Origin: an uncultured Pirellulaceae bacterium
Lineage (GTDB): Bacteria > Planctomycetota > Planctomycetia > Pirellulales > Pirellulaceae
Assembly: GCA_938084685.1 (NCBI GenBank)
Contig: CALKGE010000001.1
Coordinates: forward strand, 124,001 to 188,000
Direction: 5' to 3'
DNA length: 64,000 nucleotides
Shown here piece by piece: positions 17,621 to 27,312 of the stretch. The notes beneath the pieces were generated by a model, which had not been told where the DNA came from, did not search any database, and saw nothing but the letters and a program-made list of their open reading frames with translations. The position numbers were made by a program, and so were the translations under genes. The first letter of the stretch is position 1, and every line of letters starts with the position of its first letter.

Positions 17621-18403
17621 TCAGATTCGCTTGAGTATCTCAATGGTCTCTGCGATTTCAACGACAGGGTTATGTGAAAACTCACGATCCACAGTGAAGT
17701 ATCCCGCGTACTGCTGCTGTTCGAGCAAGCCAAAGATCTCGTCAAAATCAACCACACCGCTACCAAAGGCAACTTCTTCACCGCGGCCAGTCGCAATATC
17801 CCTGATGCCATCCTTGATACGCATGTGAGCGATAAATGGTGCCAAAGCGTTTGCAGCTTCGGATGACGAGTGCCCATGCATGATCAGACTGGCTGGATCA
17901 AAATCCACCGCTCCACATCCAGGTGGCAGTTGCTGCAACAGTTCTGCCAGTATGGCACCACTTTCTGAACCTGTTCGAGCTGCCAGCGACACGCCAACAC
18001 GCTGGCCATGTTCACCAATATCCGTAAGCACATCCGCCAGCATTACAAAATCGGGGTGAGTGTTATCTTCCGGCACTCGCCCTATTCGATTCACCACGAC
18101 ATTGGCACCAAGCCGGTAGGCTAAATCCATGGCTCGCTTGGTCGCCTCCACTCGACGATCCAGATCTGCATAAACGTTATAGCCTCGTCGAGTCTGAAAA
18201 GTTAATGCACTGACACCCAGCCCCTGATCCTCCAGCAACTTACTAATATGCCGAATAGCTGAATCACTCAGATCACGCATATCGATTTCAGAACGCGCAT
18301 CAATCTCAACCGCCTCAGCACCAACCGACGCAGCAGTCACGAGCGCCTTTTGGAAGGGCTGAGCAAAACAAGCCAGACGTACAGCAGTGCGAATCCGAAG
18401 CAA
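17621..18403 (-). CDS. sugar phosphate isomerase/epimerase-type TIM barrel
   Basis: This is a protein of about 260 residues of the AP-endonuclease-2-like TIM-barrel family. The probable start is the TTG at 18403, because GAGAGGAAA lies just upstream; an earlier TTG at 18418 overlaps that site. Visible features are EAVEIDARSE after strand 2, NVVVNRIGRVPE, CGAVDFDPASLIMHG (metal-ligand region) and a C-terminal Tyr-rich strand (QQYAGYFTVDREFS). It has no signal peptide, so it is cytoplasmic, unlike the other two TIM-barrel proteins in the window. The substrate is unknown. It is divergent from the glycosyltransferase gene. Confidence 0.75.
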   Translation of the reverse strand: MLRIRTAVRLACFAQPFQKALVTAASVGAEAVEIDARSEIDMRDLSDSAIRHISKLLEDQGLGVSALTFQTRRGYNVYADLDRRVEATKRAMDLAYRLGANVVVNRIGRVPEDNTHPDFVMLADVLTDIGEHGQRVGVSLAARTGSESGAILAELLQQLPPGCGAVDFDPASLIMHGHSSSEAANALAPFIAHMRIKDGIRDIATGRGEEVAFGSGVVDFDEIFGLLEQQQYAGYFTVDREFSHNPVVEIAETIEILKRI

Positions 18404-18571
18404 AATATTTCCTCTCAAATTCCTGAATTATTGAGTCTCAACCTATCATCACTTGACCTCGCCGACCAGTACAAGATGACTTCCCAATAACGCTCATTGA
18501 GCATTCAATACTCTGCAAATACAATAAGTCGTTCACACCCATTGCCCTCTCAATCCACGATTTCATGTTCC

Positions 18572-19282
18572 ATGCCTCATAAGTTTCTTACCGCGCTGCC
18601 AGTCTTCAACGAAGCTAAATACGTCAATGAAGTGTTGGATTTAGTCAAGCAGAACAGTAAATATGTGCTGGTCGTCGACGATGGCTCTACGGATGGGACA
18701 TCCGAACTGCTCGCTCAACGCAATGACGTCATCGTAATCCAACATGAGCAAAACAGTGGTTACGGCGCTGCACTCAGAACCGCGTTTCAATACGCCATAG
18801 AAAATGAATTTGAAATCATTGTGACGATAGACTGTGATGGCCAACACGAACCGCAACGCATTTCCGAATTTGTGGAAGCCTGCTGTGACGGCGTCGACAT
18901 CGTTTCTGGCAGCCGCTATTTGAAGCAATTCGATGAAGACACTACGGCTCCTGAACAACGACGGCGAATCAATCAAATCGTAGCCGCTGAAATCCAACGT
19001 CGCCTGGGAATCAAACTGACGGACGCTTTCTGCGGGTTTAAAGCTTACAGTACGAGTGGACTAAAAAAACTGAATCTGACCGAGAACGGTTACGCCATGC
19101 CACTTGAACTTTGGGTGCAGGCAGCCCAGCATAAATTAAAAATCATTGAGTGGCCTGTGCCGCTGATTTACCTTGATGAAGCCCGCTCATTTGGCGGCGT
19201 ACTGGATGATGCTTCTACGAGACTGGAATACTATCATCTGGTGCTTGATCGTAGTATCGCCAAGACTGAACAATTTGCCTAA
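18572..19282 (+). CDS. family 2 glycosyltransferase (dolichyl-phosphate-mannose-synthase-like)
   Basis: This is a protein of 236 residues. It starts at the ATG at 18572 (MPHKFLTALPVFNEA). GT2 motifs are LPVFNEAKYV, VVDDGSTDGT, the DCDGQHEP donor/metal motif, and SRY followed by CGFKAY. There is no membrane segment, so it probably transfers a sugar from a nucleotide donor at the cytoplasmic face, perhaps to a lipid carrier. It opens a co-directional run with the BshC-like protein, an acetyltransferase and a polytopic membrane protein. Confidence 0.85.
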   Translation: MPHKFLTALPVFNEAKYVNEVLDLVKQNSKYVLVVDDGSTDGTSELLAQRNDVIVIQHEQNSGYGAALRTAFQYAIENEFEIIVTIDCDGQHEPQRISEFVEACCDGVDIVSGSRYLKQFDEDTTAPEQRRRINQIVAAEIQRRLGIKLTDAFCGFKAYSTSGLKKLNLTENGYAMPLELWVQAAQHKLKIIEWPVPLIYLDEARSFGGVLDDASTRLEYYHLVLDRSIAKTEQFA

Positions 19283-19307
19283 GCAAGGTAACTCTACAGC
19301 TGTGCCC

Positions 19308-20921
19308 ATGAGTGATACTCCAATCCAATACCGCAAACTTCGAGCTCCTCAGCAGCACAACACGACGCTGATCGATCCCCCACTTTCGGAATCGTCGCAA
19401 CTTCTTGAAACCAATCTGCAACTGATTTATCGCTCGGATTCCGTGCAGGTCTGCGGAGAACCGCTGTCGGCATTACGTGTCGCAGCCCGAAAGTCACTCC
19501 TCAGAAAAGCGATAGAACACACAACGTCGTACTCAAATCAACCGACCAACATTCATGAAAACAGAATCTTCCTGTCGGGTCACCAACCAAAACTCTTTCA
19601 TCCCGGTGTCTGGTTTAAAAACGTCCTGCTCCACCAACTGGCTGAAAAACTCGATGCTACTCCGATTAATGTCATCATCGACAACGATCTGTGCGGCGAA
19701 CTATCTATCATGGTTCCCAGTGGAACGCTTCAATCACCCGAGGTAACTAAAGTCCCCTACGATGATTCAAATGACAATCTCCCCTTTGAAGAAGTGACTG
19801 TCAGCAATCAGCAACTTTTCGATTCGTTTGCCGCTCGCGTTGCCAAAACCCTGATTCACTGCGACACACGACCTGATATCGACCAATTCTGGAAATTTGC
19901 TACGGAATCGGAGACAAACAACCTTGGCCTGAAACTAGCTCAAGCCCGCCATCAACTTGAGTTGCAACACGGCATTAACAATCTTGAAATTCCACTCAGC
20001 ACCATTTGCCAAACGCCCGAATTCCTGAAATTCTGTACTCACCTGATGATGCAAGCCGACGAATTTCGATCTATCTACAACACCTCCCTGCAGGAATATC
20101 GCAACGTTCACAAGATCCGCAGCAGTTCGCATCCGGTTCCAGCACTGGAAGAAATCAATGGCGCCGTCGAAGTTCCCTTTTGGATCTGGACAGATACTGA
20201 GCCAGAAAGGAAACCTCTTTATTGTCTGGCAGCCGAAGGTCAACTGACATTGCAATCGGCAAGTGGTCACATGTACGGAACGCTCGGTTTTTCTGAGGGG
20301 CAGGAATCTGCGCTGGAACAGTTGACCGCGTTGGTGAAATCCGGAGTGAAGATTCGACCGCGTGCATTAACTACAACCATGTATTGCCGGTTGATGCTCT
20401 CAGATTTATTTATTCACGGAATTGGAGGAGGGAAATATGATCAGCTAACAGACCAGATCGCCACACAATTTTTTCAAGCTCCTCTGCCTGACTTTCTGGT
20501 AGCAACGGCAACTGCCCAGCTCTTTGGTGACCAACTTGAAAACCCTACTGACAAATTGCACGCTCTGGAAACAGACCTCCGTAACCTCGAATTCTCTCCT
20601 GACAAGTTTGCTCGCAAGCTGGTAAATCAAGAGGACCGTCGGGCCACCGAATTAGAAAAACTGATCAACCAGAAGCTTCAACATGTACAGAAAGAAGTTA
20701 CGCCTGAGGATCGACCGGTATGGCATCTCGAACTGCAGCACATACATCACGAAATCAAATCCTTGCTTCAGGACGATCTAACCTCACTGCTGGCAATGAA
20801 AGAATCGCTCCAAAATCAACTTCGAGCCTATGAATTGCTGAATTCCCGCGAGTATTCGCTTGTGCTATTTAATGTAAAAACTTTACTGGATTCACTGGTA
20901 ACTGCTGCAATTACGCCTTAA
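19308..20921 (+). CDS. BshC-like protein (putative cysteine-ligase fold)
   Basis: This is a protein of 537 residues, starting at the ATG at 19308, 25 nt after the glycosyltransferase gene. Two segments align by eye with bacillithiol cysteine ligase BshC: SGHQPKLFHPGVWFKN, where BshC has a GQQxGL...GP motif, followed by IDND where BshC has EDHD; and IRPRALTTTMYCRLMLSDLF then HGIGGGKYDQL, where BshC has RP...P...(A/G)GPxExxYW. The C-terminal ~120 residues are a predicted coiled coil, as in BshC. Key residues have diverged, so the reaction may differ. Remote homology is inferred from memory of the family; no other bacillithiol gene is visible. Confidence 0.6.
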   Translation: MSDTPIQYRKLRAPQQHNTTLIDPPLSESSQLLETNLQLIYRSDSVQVCGEPLSALRVAARKSLLRKAIEHTTSYSNQPTNIHENRIFLSGHQPKLFHPGVWFKNVLLHQLAEKLDATPINVIIDNDLCGELSIMVPSGTLQSPEVTKVPYDDSNDNLPFEEVTVSNQQLFDSFAARVAKTLIHCDTRPDIDQFWKFATESETNNLGLKLAQARHQLELQHGINNLEIPLSTICQTPEFLKFCTHLMMQADEFRSIYNTSLQEYRNVHKIRSSSHPVPALEEINGAVEVPFWIWTDTEPERKPLYCLAAEGQLTLQSASGHMYGTLGFSEGQESALEQLTALVKSGVKIRPRALTTTMYCRLMLSDLFIHGIGGGKYDQLTDQIATQFFQAPLPDFLVATATAQLFGDQLENPTDKLHALETDLRNLEFSPDKFARKLVNQEDRRATELEKLINQKLQHVQKEVTPEDRPVWHLELQHIHHEIKSLLQDDLTSLLAMKESLQNQLRAYELLNSREYSLVLFNVKTLLDSLVTAAITP

Positions 20922-20983
20922 ATTACAAATGCAAAAGGATTTGCGGATGGAGCCAAATGTAACTCGTGGAGGGATTCCGTGGT

Positions 20984-22363
20984 ATGAGTTCGAGCATTAC
21001 GACGCGACGAACGATAACGCTTGATGGGGATCAGGCTAGTGTAATTGTTCTTGGAGATTCTGCCTTTGAACGTGGGACAGTTACTGTAACCACCGGCAGA
21101 GCGGGAGATCATCCCGCTATCTTTCGCTTTCTTCAAAATATCTTCCGTCTGCCTACGTCAACTGACTACGCAGCCCAGCTGGAAGATCCTCAATACGAAC
21201 CACGAGATCGTGTTGTAGCTAAGCTGGGAAACCAGATCATCGGACATGCTCGCGTGCAAATGCGAGACATCCAGTTTGGTGACATCCAAATCCCTGTCGG
21301 CTTCCTTTGCGAAATGGGAACCGCTCCTGAATTCCGAAAACAGGGGATTGGTTCGGCACTCCTGGATCAAGCAGAACAGCTCATGCGCGAGCAAGGCGCA
21401 GTTCTGGGAATCCTGCGAACTCCGGCCGTCTCCTTCTACCAGCAACACGGCTGGGGTGTCGGTGGTCAACACAATTACAGCGTTACCTCTCCCAGAAATA
21501 TCCTGTCGCTTTTACGCCGGATGGATCTGGAACGGGAACCCAGAACAACCAATCCACTTGATCAACCGCAGGTTTCTCTGAATGTACGAATCTGGCGGCA
21601 TGTGGAACAGGAAGCTTTAATGCGGCTGTATAAGCAGAATCTGCACGGCCGATTCGGAGCGATAGTTCGTACGGATGCAACCTGGCGATGGCTCCTGAAT
21701 CGACATAGCTTCGAACAGGTGTACGTCGCTATTGATGGTCCAAAAAAACTCACCATCGAAAGCGGCTTTGATTCGATCGTGGGCTATGCCATCGTCAAAG
21801 ATGGGCGCATTCTGGAATTAATGACCGATAACAGCCGGCCGGATATCGTACCAGAGCTACTGGAACGTATCTGCAGTGACGTCATCGAACGTAAAGATGT
21901 CCCTGTGCGACTCGATGCACCCGATGGCGATCCTTTGCACGAATTGATGAGAGGTGCCGGAGGAGAGTTCCTGAAACGAACCGTTGCCGGAGGAGAAGTC
22001 ATCCTCAGTAAAGTATTTAACCCGCTAACGCTGTTGAAGCAGGTACGCCACCTGCTTAATGATCGCGCCAAGGCAGCTAATGTGAAATTGCCCACCAGCC
22101 TGGGTTTAGTACTGGATGGCAAAGCTTACACATTAACACTCACTCCGCGATCAGCAAAAGTCACTCGGGGAAAAGTCGGTAAGAGCTTTATCACCATGTC
22201 AAAATCTGTTTTTTCTCAGTTGCTATTGGGAGTCTATTCGGCAGAGAATGCGATCCAGGCAAGAGAACTCCAGGCATCTACTAAAGTCGCAGAGCAACTA
22301 GCAGCAACACTCTTCCAGCAGCTACCCGGGCACCTGCCACCGCTCGATGACCTGTTAGCGTAG
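20984..22363 (+). CDS. Eis-like GNAT N-acetyltransferase with SCP2-type C-terminal domain
   Basis: This is a protein of 459 residues. The ATG at 20984 has GGAGGG upstream, better than the GTG at 20966. The N-terminal GNAT domain has the acetyl-CoA motif (EFRKQGIGSALLDQAEQLM; Q/RxxGxG/A type) and SFYQQHGWGVGG. A second GNAT-like region follows (about 210-330). The C-terminal ~100 residues (LVLDGKAYTLTL, SFITMSKSVFSQLLLG) match the sterol-carrier-protein-2-like domain found in Eis-type enzymes. The architecture GNAT-GNAT-SCP2 is that of enhanced-intracellular-survival proteins, which acetylate amines. The substrate here is unknown. Confidence 0.75.
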   Translation: MSSSITTRRTITLDGDQASVIVLGDSAFERGTVTVTTGRAGDHPAIFRFLQNIFRLPTSTDYAAQLEDPQYEPRDRVVAKLGNQIIGHARVQMRDIQFGDIQIPVGFLCEMGTAPEFRKQGIGSALLDQAEQLMREQGAVLGILRTPAVSFYQQHGWGVGGQHNYSVTSPRNILSLLRRMDLEREPRTTNPLDQPQVSLNVRIWRHVEQEALMRLYKQNLHGRFGAIVRTDATWRWLLNRHSFEQVYVAIDGPKKLTIESGFDSIVGYAIVKDGRILELMTDNSRPDIVPELLERICSDVIERKDVPVRLDAPDGDPLHELMRGAGGEFLKRTVAGGEVILSKVFNPLTLLKQVRHLLNDRAKAANVKLPTSLGLVLDGKAYTLTLTPRSAKVTRGKVGKSFITMSKSVFSQLLLGVYSAENAIQARELQASTKVAEQLAATLFQQLPGHLPPLDDLLA

Positions 22364-22375
22364 AACTTCTATCCA

Positions 22376-24049
22376 ATGAATACTGATCCACCAGCAACTA
22401 CCTCTCAACTGCAAAAGGTAGGCTGGTTGGCGGTTATCCTCGTAGCCGGCATCAGTGTTTATGCCCCCTTTTCCCAACCTCCCGCCGTCGCCACCGATGT
22501 GGGAACCTACCTGCTGGCAAATGCCACCAACAGCAGCCGATATCCATCTGTTCTTACCTCAGTCGATCCCAAAGATCTTTCACGGGACCGACACTCACCG
22601 ATCACCTGGTGGCCCGAGTCCTACGGTGGCATTCCAGAATTCGTGCAAAAATCTTCCAGCCAGATCGGCTTCGATCTCAACATTGGACAGGTTATTCAAT
22701 GGACAACTATTCTGGGTTGGCTCATAGGTATTGCACTCTGGTACTGGTTTTTCAAACTGGTGGTGCCTCCCAAAACTCTTCCCTGGATCTTTCTCATTTT
22801 CCTTTCGGCTCGTTACAGTCATGCCAATTTCTACCTGTATGACGGAGGCGAATTTTTTTATTGGGTATTGTTTCCCGCCGTCCTGGTTCTGAATTACAAA
22901 GCGGTTACCTCGGATCAGTCAACAAGGCGTGCAGTGTACTTCGCCGCCGGAGCAGGTGCTGCGACGCCGTTGCTGGTCCTGGTGAAATACAGTGCCGGAC
23001 TGAGTATGGTAGGATTTGGAGTGGCCTGGCTCTGGTTGGGCTGTACAAATCGAGTTCGTAGGCGTTGCTTCATAAACTGGTGTGTCAATGCTGGTACGAT
23101 CGCAGGATTTATCATCTGGCTGGGGCTGATCCCCGAGGGTAACCCGACTCAGGTAGATTCACCGTGGCAATGGACTCCAATTCCGTGGATCACTGGAGCC
23201 TGGCTGTTTGCCATGACTGACCTGGGGACTCTGGTTAATAAATTTACGCTCGATGTCCTCCCGGCGATGGGAAGTCACCAGGACGGCTCGGAAGGCTGGT
23301 TGTTTCTGCCAGCAGCAATCCTGCTGTGGTGGGTTTTGAAATCACATTTCAAAACCAGAGCTGCACGGTTAATGGAACAGCAGCGGTTATCGAATTGCTC
23401 TCTTCTGTTGATCGGACATCTTCTCGGTTTCAGTGCGATCCTGCTACTGCTGCTCGTTCGCGGAAGTGCGATTCATCTGGACACTCGATTTCTCCGCCCG
23501 GCTGCCATCGCTGTCATGCCACTCACACTAATGACGCTCTGGGATGTCCGGCTATCCTCTCAGCGGCCACTTCGCTTTGCTGCCTGGCTACTACTGGGGA
23601 TGCTGGCCGTCATTCCTTCGTTATATGGCCTGGCAGCACTCGGTCATAAAACCTTTATCCGATCCCAATATGCAGATGCACTCACCGATCCGGTTGGCCT
23701 ACGGCACGATGTGTTAAGCCCTGGTGGAAGCGCGGTCTCCTTCTTTCATGAATTGTCGTCGATCACTACGACCAACGATGTCATCTATCTTCTTGAACCA
23801 ACAATGGGAATTTCCGTACACCAAGGAAGGTTGTTCGTTGAAGAACATGCTCATCTGCGAAGCAAAGAAGTGTTGGCTTCCCGAAGCTACCACGGCACTC
23901 CCGCTGGCAAGCTCTACATTCCCCTCCCCAAAACGATGGTCGCCGATGGAAGGGCCCAGGCCATTCAGGACTCGTTCAAAGACATTTCGTCCTGGAAAGA
24001 AATCAACATGGACAGTCAACCGGAATGGTTACTGTTTATTGGCGAATAA
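22376..24049 (+). CDS. polytopic membrane protein, possible GT-C glycosyltransferase
   Basis: This is a 557-residue protein with about ten hydrophobic segments, including WLAVILVAGISVYAPF, WLIGIALWYWFFKLV and LLLIGHLLGFSAILLLLLV. A C-terminal soluble domain follows (about 430-557). The loop after the first helix carries TDVGTYLL, a place where GT-C enzymes such as PMT/ArnT hold a catalytic acid. This resemblance is weak. Its position 12 nt after the acetyltransferase in a run that begins with a GT2 enzyme fits surface-glycan or lipid-sugar work. No family is firmly recognised. Confidence 0.6.
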   Translation: MNTDPPATTSQLQKVGWLAVILVAGISVYAPFSQPPAVATDVGTYLLANATNSSRYPSVLTSVDPKDLSRDRHSPITWWPESYGGIPEFVQKSSSQIGFDLNIGQVIQWTTILGWLIGIALWYWFFKLVVPPKTLPWIFLIFLSARYSHANFYLYDGGEFFYWVLFPAVLVLNYKAVTSDQSTRRAVYFAAGAGAATPLLVLVKYSAGLSMVGFGVAWLWLGCTNRVRRRCFINWCVNAGTIAGFIIWLGLIPEGNPTQVDSPWQWTPIPWITGAWLFAMTDLGTLVNKFTLDVLPAMGSHQDGSEGWLFLPAAILLWWVLKSHFKTRAARLMEQQRLSNCSLLLIGHLLGFSAILLLLLVRGSAIHLDTRFLRPAAIAVMPLTLMTLWDVRLSSQRPLRFAAWLLLGMLAVIPSLYGLAALGHKTFIRSQYADALTDPVGLRHDVLSPGGSAVSFFHELSSITTTNDVIYLLEPTMGISVHQGRLFVEEHAHLRSKEVLASRSYHGTPAGKLYIPLPKTMVADGRAQAIQDSFKDISSWKEINMDSQPEWLLFIGE

Positions 24050-24131
24050 GCAGCTTGCTTTTGCGGGAACATTGGCTTCGACTGGTTTTGATAGAATAAA
24101 AGTCCAATAAAAACTGCTTTGCTCCCAACGG

Positions 24132-25187
24132 ATGACTAACAGCATGAGATTCAACTTCAAAACCTGTGCAACACTCGTTCTGTGCTCTCTTTTCCTGAAT
24201 TCACTGTGCGGCTGTTCCAGTGAAAATGAACAGGCTGGTATCGTGCCAGATGCCGCGAAGGCCGAGTTACGAATCGGAGTCATGCCAAAACTCGTGGGAA
24301 TTTCGTACTTCGAAGCGACAGGGGAGGGCGCACAGCAGGCAGGCGAAGAATTAAACATCGATGTTCATTACGATGGCCCAACTTCAGCGTTACATGAAGA
24401 TCAGGTACGTATGCTAAACACCTGGATGGCGCAAGACTTTGATGTACTGGCAGTCGCCCCCAATGATCCTGATGCCATTGCTTCTACTTTACGCTCGGCC
24501 GGACGGGAAGGTTTTACCGTGATGACATGGGATACAGATGCTCATCCGGATAACTCCCGCCGCCAGATCTTTGTCAATCAGGCGTCGAATCAAGCGATTG
24601 CCGATTCGATGGTTGACATTATGGTGGAGGGATTAAAAGCGACGGGCAAAGATCCGCAAGGAAAATTCCTGATCGTCTCTGGGACACCCACCGCCTCAAA
24701 TCAAAACACGTGGATCAGGTTTATGAAAGAGCGGATGGCTGCCGAGTACCCTGAAATGGAGCTGCTGGAAACACTTATGCCGGGTGAAGACCAGAATAAG
24801 GCACAGGAAATGACAACCTCCGCATTGAATTCGCATGGAGATATTCAAGGTGTCTGGGGGCTCACATCCGTCGCAGTCCCTGGTGCCGCCAAAGCGGTTG
24901 AAGACGCAGGAAAAGCCGGTGAGATTTTCGTTACCGGAATCGGACTACCTTCCAGTATGAGACCGTTTGTGAAAAGCGGTACCTGTACCAAGTTTGCGCT
25001 TTGGGATCCGGTAGACCTTGGATACCTCACTGTCTACGTCGCTCATCATCTCCAAACCCAGGAGACCCTGGAAGATGGAACGTACGACTTTGGACGGATC
25101 AAGGGAGTGGTTGTCAAAGGTGGCCAGGCCATTCTGGGACCACCGATCGTCTTTACCAAAGAAAACATCGACGACTACAGTTTTTGA
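24132..25187 (+). CDS. sugar ABC transporter substrate-binding lipoprotein
   Basis: This is a protein of 351 residues of the periplasmic-binding-protein-4 type (RbsB-like). The N-terminus is a lipoprotein signal: hydrophobic core LVLCSLFLNSL, then a CGC motif that supplies the acylated Cys. The mature part reads GVMPKLVGISYFEATGEGAQQAGEEL, then VLAVAPNDPDAIASTLRSAG and MTWDTDAHPDNSRR, the usual layout for pentose/hexose/inositol binders. The membrane and ATPase parts are encoded on the opposite strand at 26.4-29.8 kb. An oxidoreductase gene lies between. Confidence 0.9.
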   Translation: MTNSMRFNFKTCATLVLCSLFLNSLCGCSSENEQAGIVPDAAKAELRIGVMPKLVGISYFEATGEGAQQAGEELNIDVHYDGPTSALHEDQVRMLNTWMAQDFDVLAVAPNDPDAIASTLRSAGREGFTVMTWDTDAHPDNSRRQIFVNQASNQAIADSMVDIMVEGLKATGKDPQGKFLIVSGTPTASNQNTWIRFMKERMAAEYPEMELLETLMPGEDQNKAQEMTTSALNSHGDIQGVWGLTSVAVPGAAKAVEDAGKAGEIFVTGIGLPSSMRPFVKSGTCTKFALWDPVDLGYLTVYVAHHLQTQETLEDGTYDFGRIKGVVVKGGQAILGPPIVFTKENIDDYSF

Positions 25188-25246
25188 TCTGACAATCGCA
25201 ACTTCAAGAAGAATTATTAAACCGTTAATACAGAGCTCGGTAAATT

Positions 25247-26293
25247 ATGGACATGATTCGCGTTGGAATAATTGGCTTCGGAGCGAACACCCGTTTACGT
25301 CACGCACCCGGATTCCTGGCCTGTGAAAATGTCACACTGGCCGCCGTCTGCAATCGTTCGCTCGAATCATCTCAACGTGCGGCCAATGAATATGACATCC
25401 CCCAAGTCTACGAGTCCTGGCAGCAGGTTGTCGAAGATCCGGATATTGATGCAATCTGTATTGGAACCTGGCCCTACCTGCACTGCCCAATCACGCTGGC
25501 AGCTCTCGAGCATGGGAAACACGTGCTTACAGAAGCGCGTATGGCAATGGATAACGACGAAGCTCGCCAGATGTTGGCTGCCAGCCAGCAACATCCGAAC
25601 CTGGTCACTCAAATCGTACCCAGTCCTCTGGGTATGCGCGCACACAAGATGGTCAAACAGATCCTTGCCGATGGAAGACTTGGAGAACTACGCGAAGTTA
25701 TTGTATTAGGTACCAATAATGCCTATGCCGATTCCCAATCGCCGCTGCACTGGCGACAGTCAGGCCCCTACAGCGGTATCAATATGCTCGCCCTGGGAAT
25801 CATCCATGAACCACTCGTGCGATGGATCGACGATCCCATCCGAGTTCTTGCTAGTACTCAAACTTTCACCCCTGCTCGTCTGAATGAAGAAACCGGTGTT
25901 TCAGAACCTGTCGGGACGCCAGATTCCGTCCAGGTCATTACGGAATTTCCATGCGGGGCCCGTGGTATGTATCACATGAGTGGAGTCGTTCATCATGGAC
26001 CTGGCCCGCAGATTCACCTGTATGGGAGCCAAGGTACGCTGAAATATGTTATGGCTCCCGACAACCAATTGTACTTCGGAGCCGCTGGTGACACCGACAT
26101 GACTGAAGTCATCGTCCCAGACGAACTGGTTCTCGACTGGCGAGTTGAGGAGGAGTTCATTAATGCCATTCGTGGTATTGAACCAATCGAATTCAACGAC
26201 TTTGCCAAAGGAGTTCGATATATGGAATTCACTCGAGCAGTGCAACAGAGCGCTGCATCCGGCCAGGCAGTCGATATCCATTACTCGGCTTAG
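25247..26293 (+). CDS. Gfo/Idh/MocA-family oxidoreductase
   Basis: This is a protein of 348 residues. The N-terminal Rossmann fold is RVGIIGFGANT, followed by EDPDIDAICIGTWPYLHCPITLAALEHGKHVLTEA, where the usual EKP motif reads TEA; the canonical catalytic-region Lys is replaced by Ala. The C-terminal domain is a GFOD-type alpha/beta sheet. NAD(P) oxidation or reduction of a sugar or inositol is expected for the family. It lies between the binding-protein gene (60 nt upstream) and the convergent permease gene, so it probably acts on the imported compound. The EKP change may alter activity. Confidence 0.85.
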   Translation: MDMIRVGIIGFGANTRLRHAPGFLACENVTLAAVCNRSLESSQRAANEYDIPQVYESWQQVVEDPDIDAICIGTWPYLHCPITLAALEHGKHVLTEARMAMDNDEARQMLAASQQHPNLVTQIVPSPLGMRAHKMVKQILADGRLGELREVIVLGTNNAYADSQSPLHWRQSGPYSGINMLALGIIHEPLVRWIDDPIRVLASTQTFTPARLNEETGVSEPVGTPDSVQVITEFPCGARGMYHMSGVVHHGPGPQIHLYGSQGTLKYVMAPDNQLYFGAAGDTDMTEVIVPDELVLDWRVEEEFINAIRGIEPIEFNDFAKGVRYMEFTRAVQQSAASGQAVDIHYSA

Positions 26294-26367
26294 TAGCTCG
26301 ATAAGCCTCCACTGCAGGGCAGTGATGCCTCTAGCCAAGCGATACTTTGATCACTGGTTGTGTTGCA

Positions 26368-27312
26368 TCAATTCAATCGCCTGGCCAGCCATTGATTCCA
26401 GACTGCAATGGCAACCACAAGTATCCCCATCACGATCATTTTGATGCGAGCGTCCATCCATTTGTAATCATTGGCCATCAGATCGAGACAAATATCAAGT
26501 GATGCCATGACACATAAACCCAACAGAGTTCTACTGATGGAGCCATGCCCCCCCGTGATGAGCGTACCACCCACCACCACACAGGCTATGACTTTCAATT
26601 CAGCCCCCTGATGAGCATTGGCAATCGCTGTGGTACGGGACATCACGTACATCACCGCAACCACTCCTGCCAGCAAGCCGCTGAGCATGTAAACCCCGAG
26701 CAACGTTCGATTCACAGGCAGAGCAACAAAACGTGCGGCGACCGGATTTTCACCGAGATAAAAACAAGTGCGGCCGGTTCTGGTGTGATGAAGCAAAACA
26801 TGAGCTGCGACTGCGGCCAGCCCGAAGACAAAATACTGAGCTGGCCAGCGACCAAAGTAAATCGCCTCCTCAAGTTCAATCGGCATGGAAATACCGGCTA
26901 CCGGAGCGATCGATAACGCCAGTCCCGCATATAGCGCCATCGTGGCCAATGTAACGATCAGCGGTGACAATCCTCTGACAATGGCCAGTCCGTTAACACT
27001 GCCAGCGAACACGCCAACCAGAACAGCACCACCACCTGCTGCAGGAAAGGGCCAGGAATATTCATCGAAGAGAACTCCGACAGTGACAACACACAACGCC
27101 ACGATCGAGGCCACTGACAGATCAATTCCACCAGAAATTATGATGGCAGTCATTGCCAGTGCCAACAGACCGATTTCCATCCATTCCACTCCAGTCTGAA
27201 TCAGAGCAGCCGGACGCTCCACCTTGGTCACCATAATGAGCATGGCAATGGCAAGTAACACCAGAGGAACCAGTAGTGTGAACACGGTCGAATTTGTTCT
27301 GGATCGATTCAT
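26368..27312 (-). CDS. RbsC-like sugar ABC transporter permease
   Basis: This is a protein of 314 residues of the branched-chain/ribose permease type, with 8-10 hydrophobic segments. Characteristic turns are visible: IIISGGIDLSVASIVAL and, near the C-terminus, VVVGGTLITGGHGSISRTLLG. It is the second permease of the system, since the upstream gene already carries a permease domain. The start ATG overlaps the TGA of that gene by one base (TGATG), so translation is probably coupled. Confidence 0.9.
   Translation of the reverse strand: MNRSRTNSTVFTLLVPLVLLAIAMLIMVTKVERPAALIQTGVEWMEIGLLALAMTAIIISGGIDLSVASIVALCVVTVGVLFDEYSWPFPAAGGGAVLVGVFAGSVNGLAIVRGLSPLIVTLATMALYAGLALSIAPVAGISMPIELEEAIYFGRWPAQYFVFGLAAVAAHVLLHHTRTGRTCFYLGENPVAARFVALPVNRTLLGVYMLSGLLAGVVAVMYVMSRTTAIANAHQGAELKVIACVVVGGTLITGGHGSISRTLLGLCVMASLDICLDLMANDYKWMDARIKMIVMGILVVAIAVWNQWLARRLN

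Noticed and set aside
18404..18571. Strong promoters in the divergent gap between the TIM-barrel and glycosyltransferase genes
   Set aside because: No pair of -35 and -10 elements with acceptable spacing stood out on either strand.
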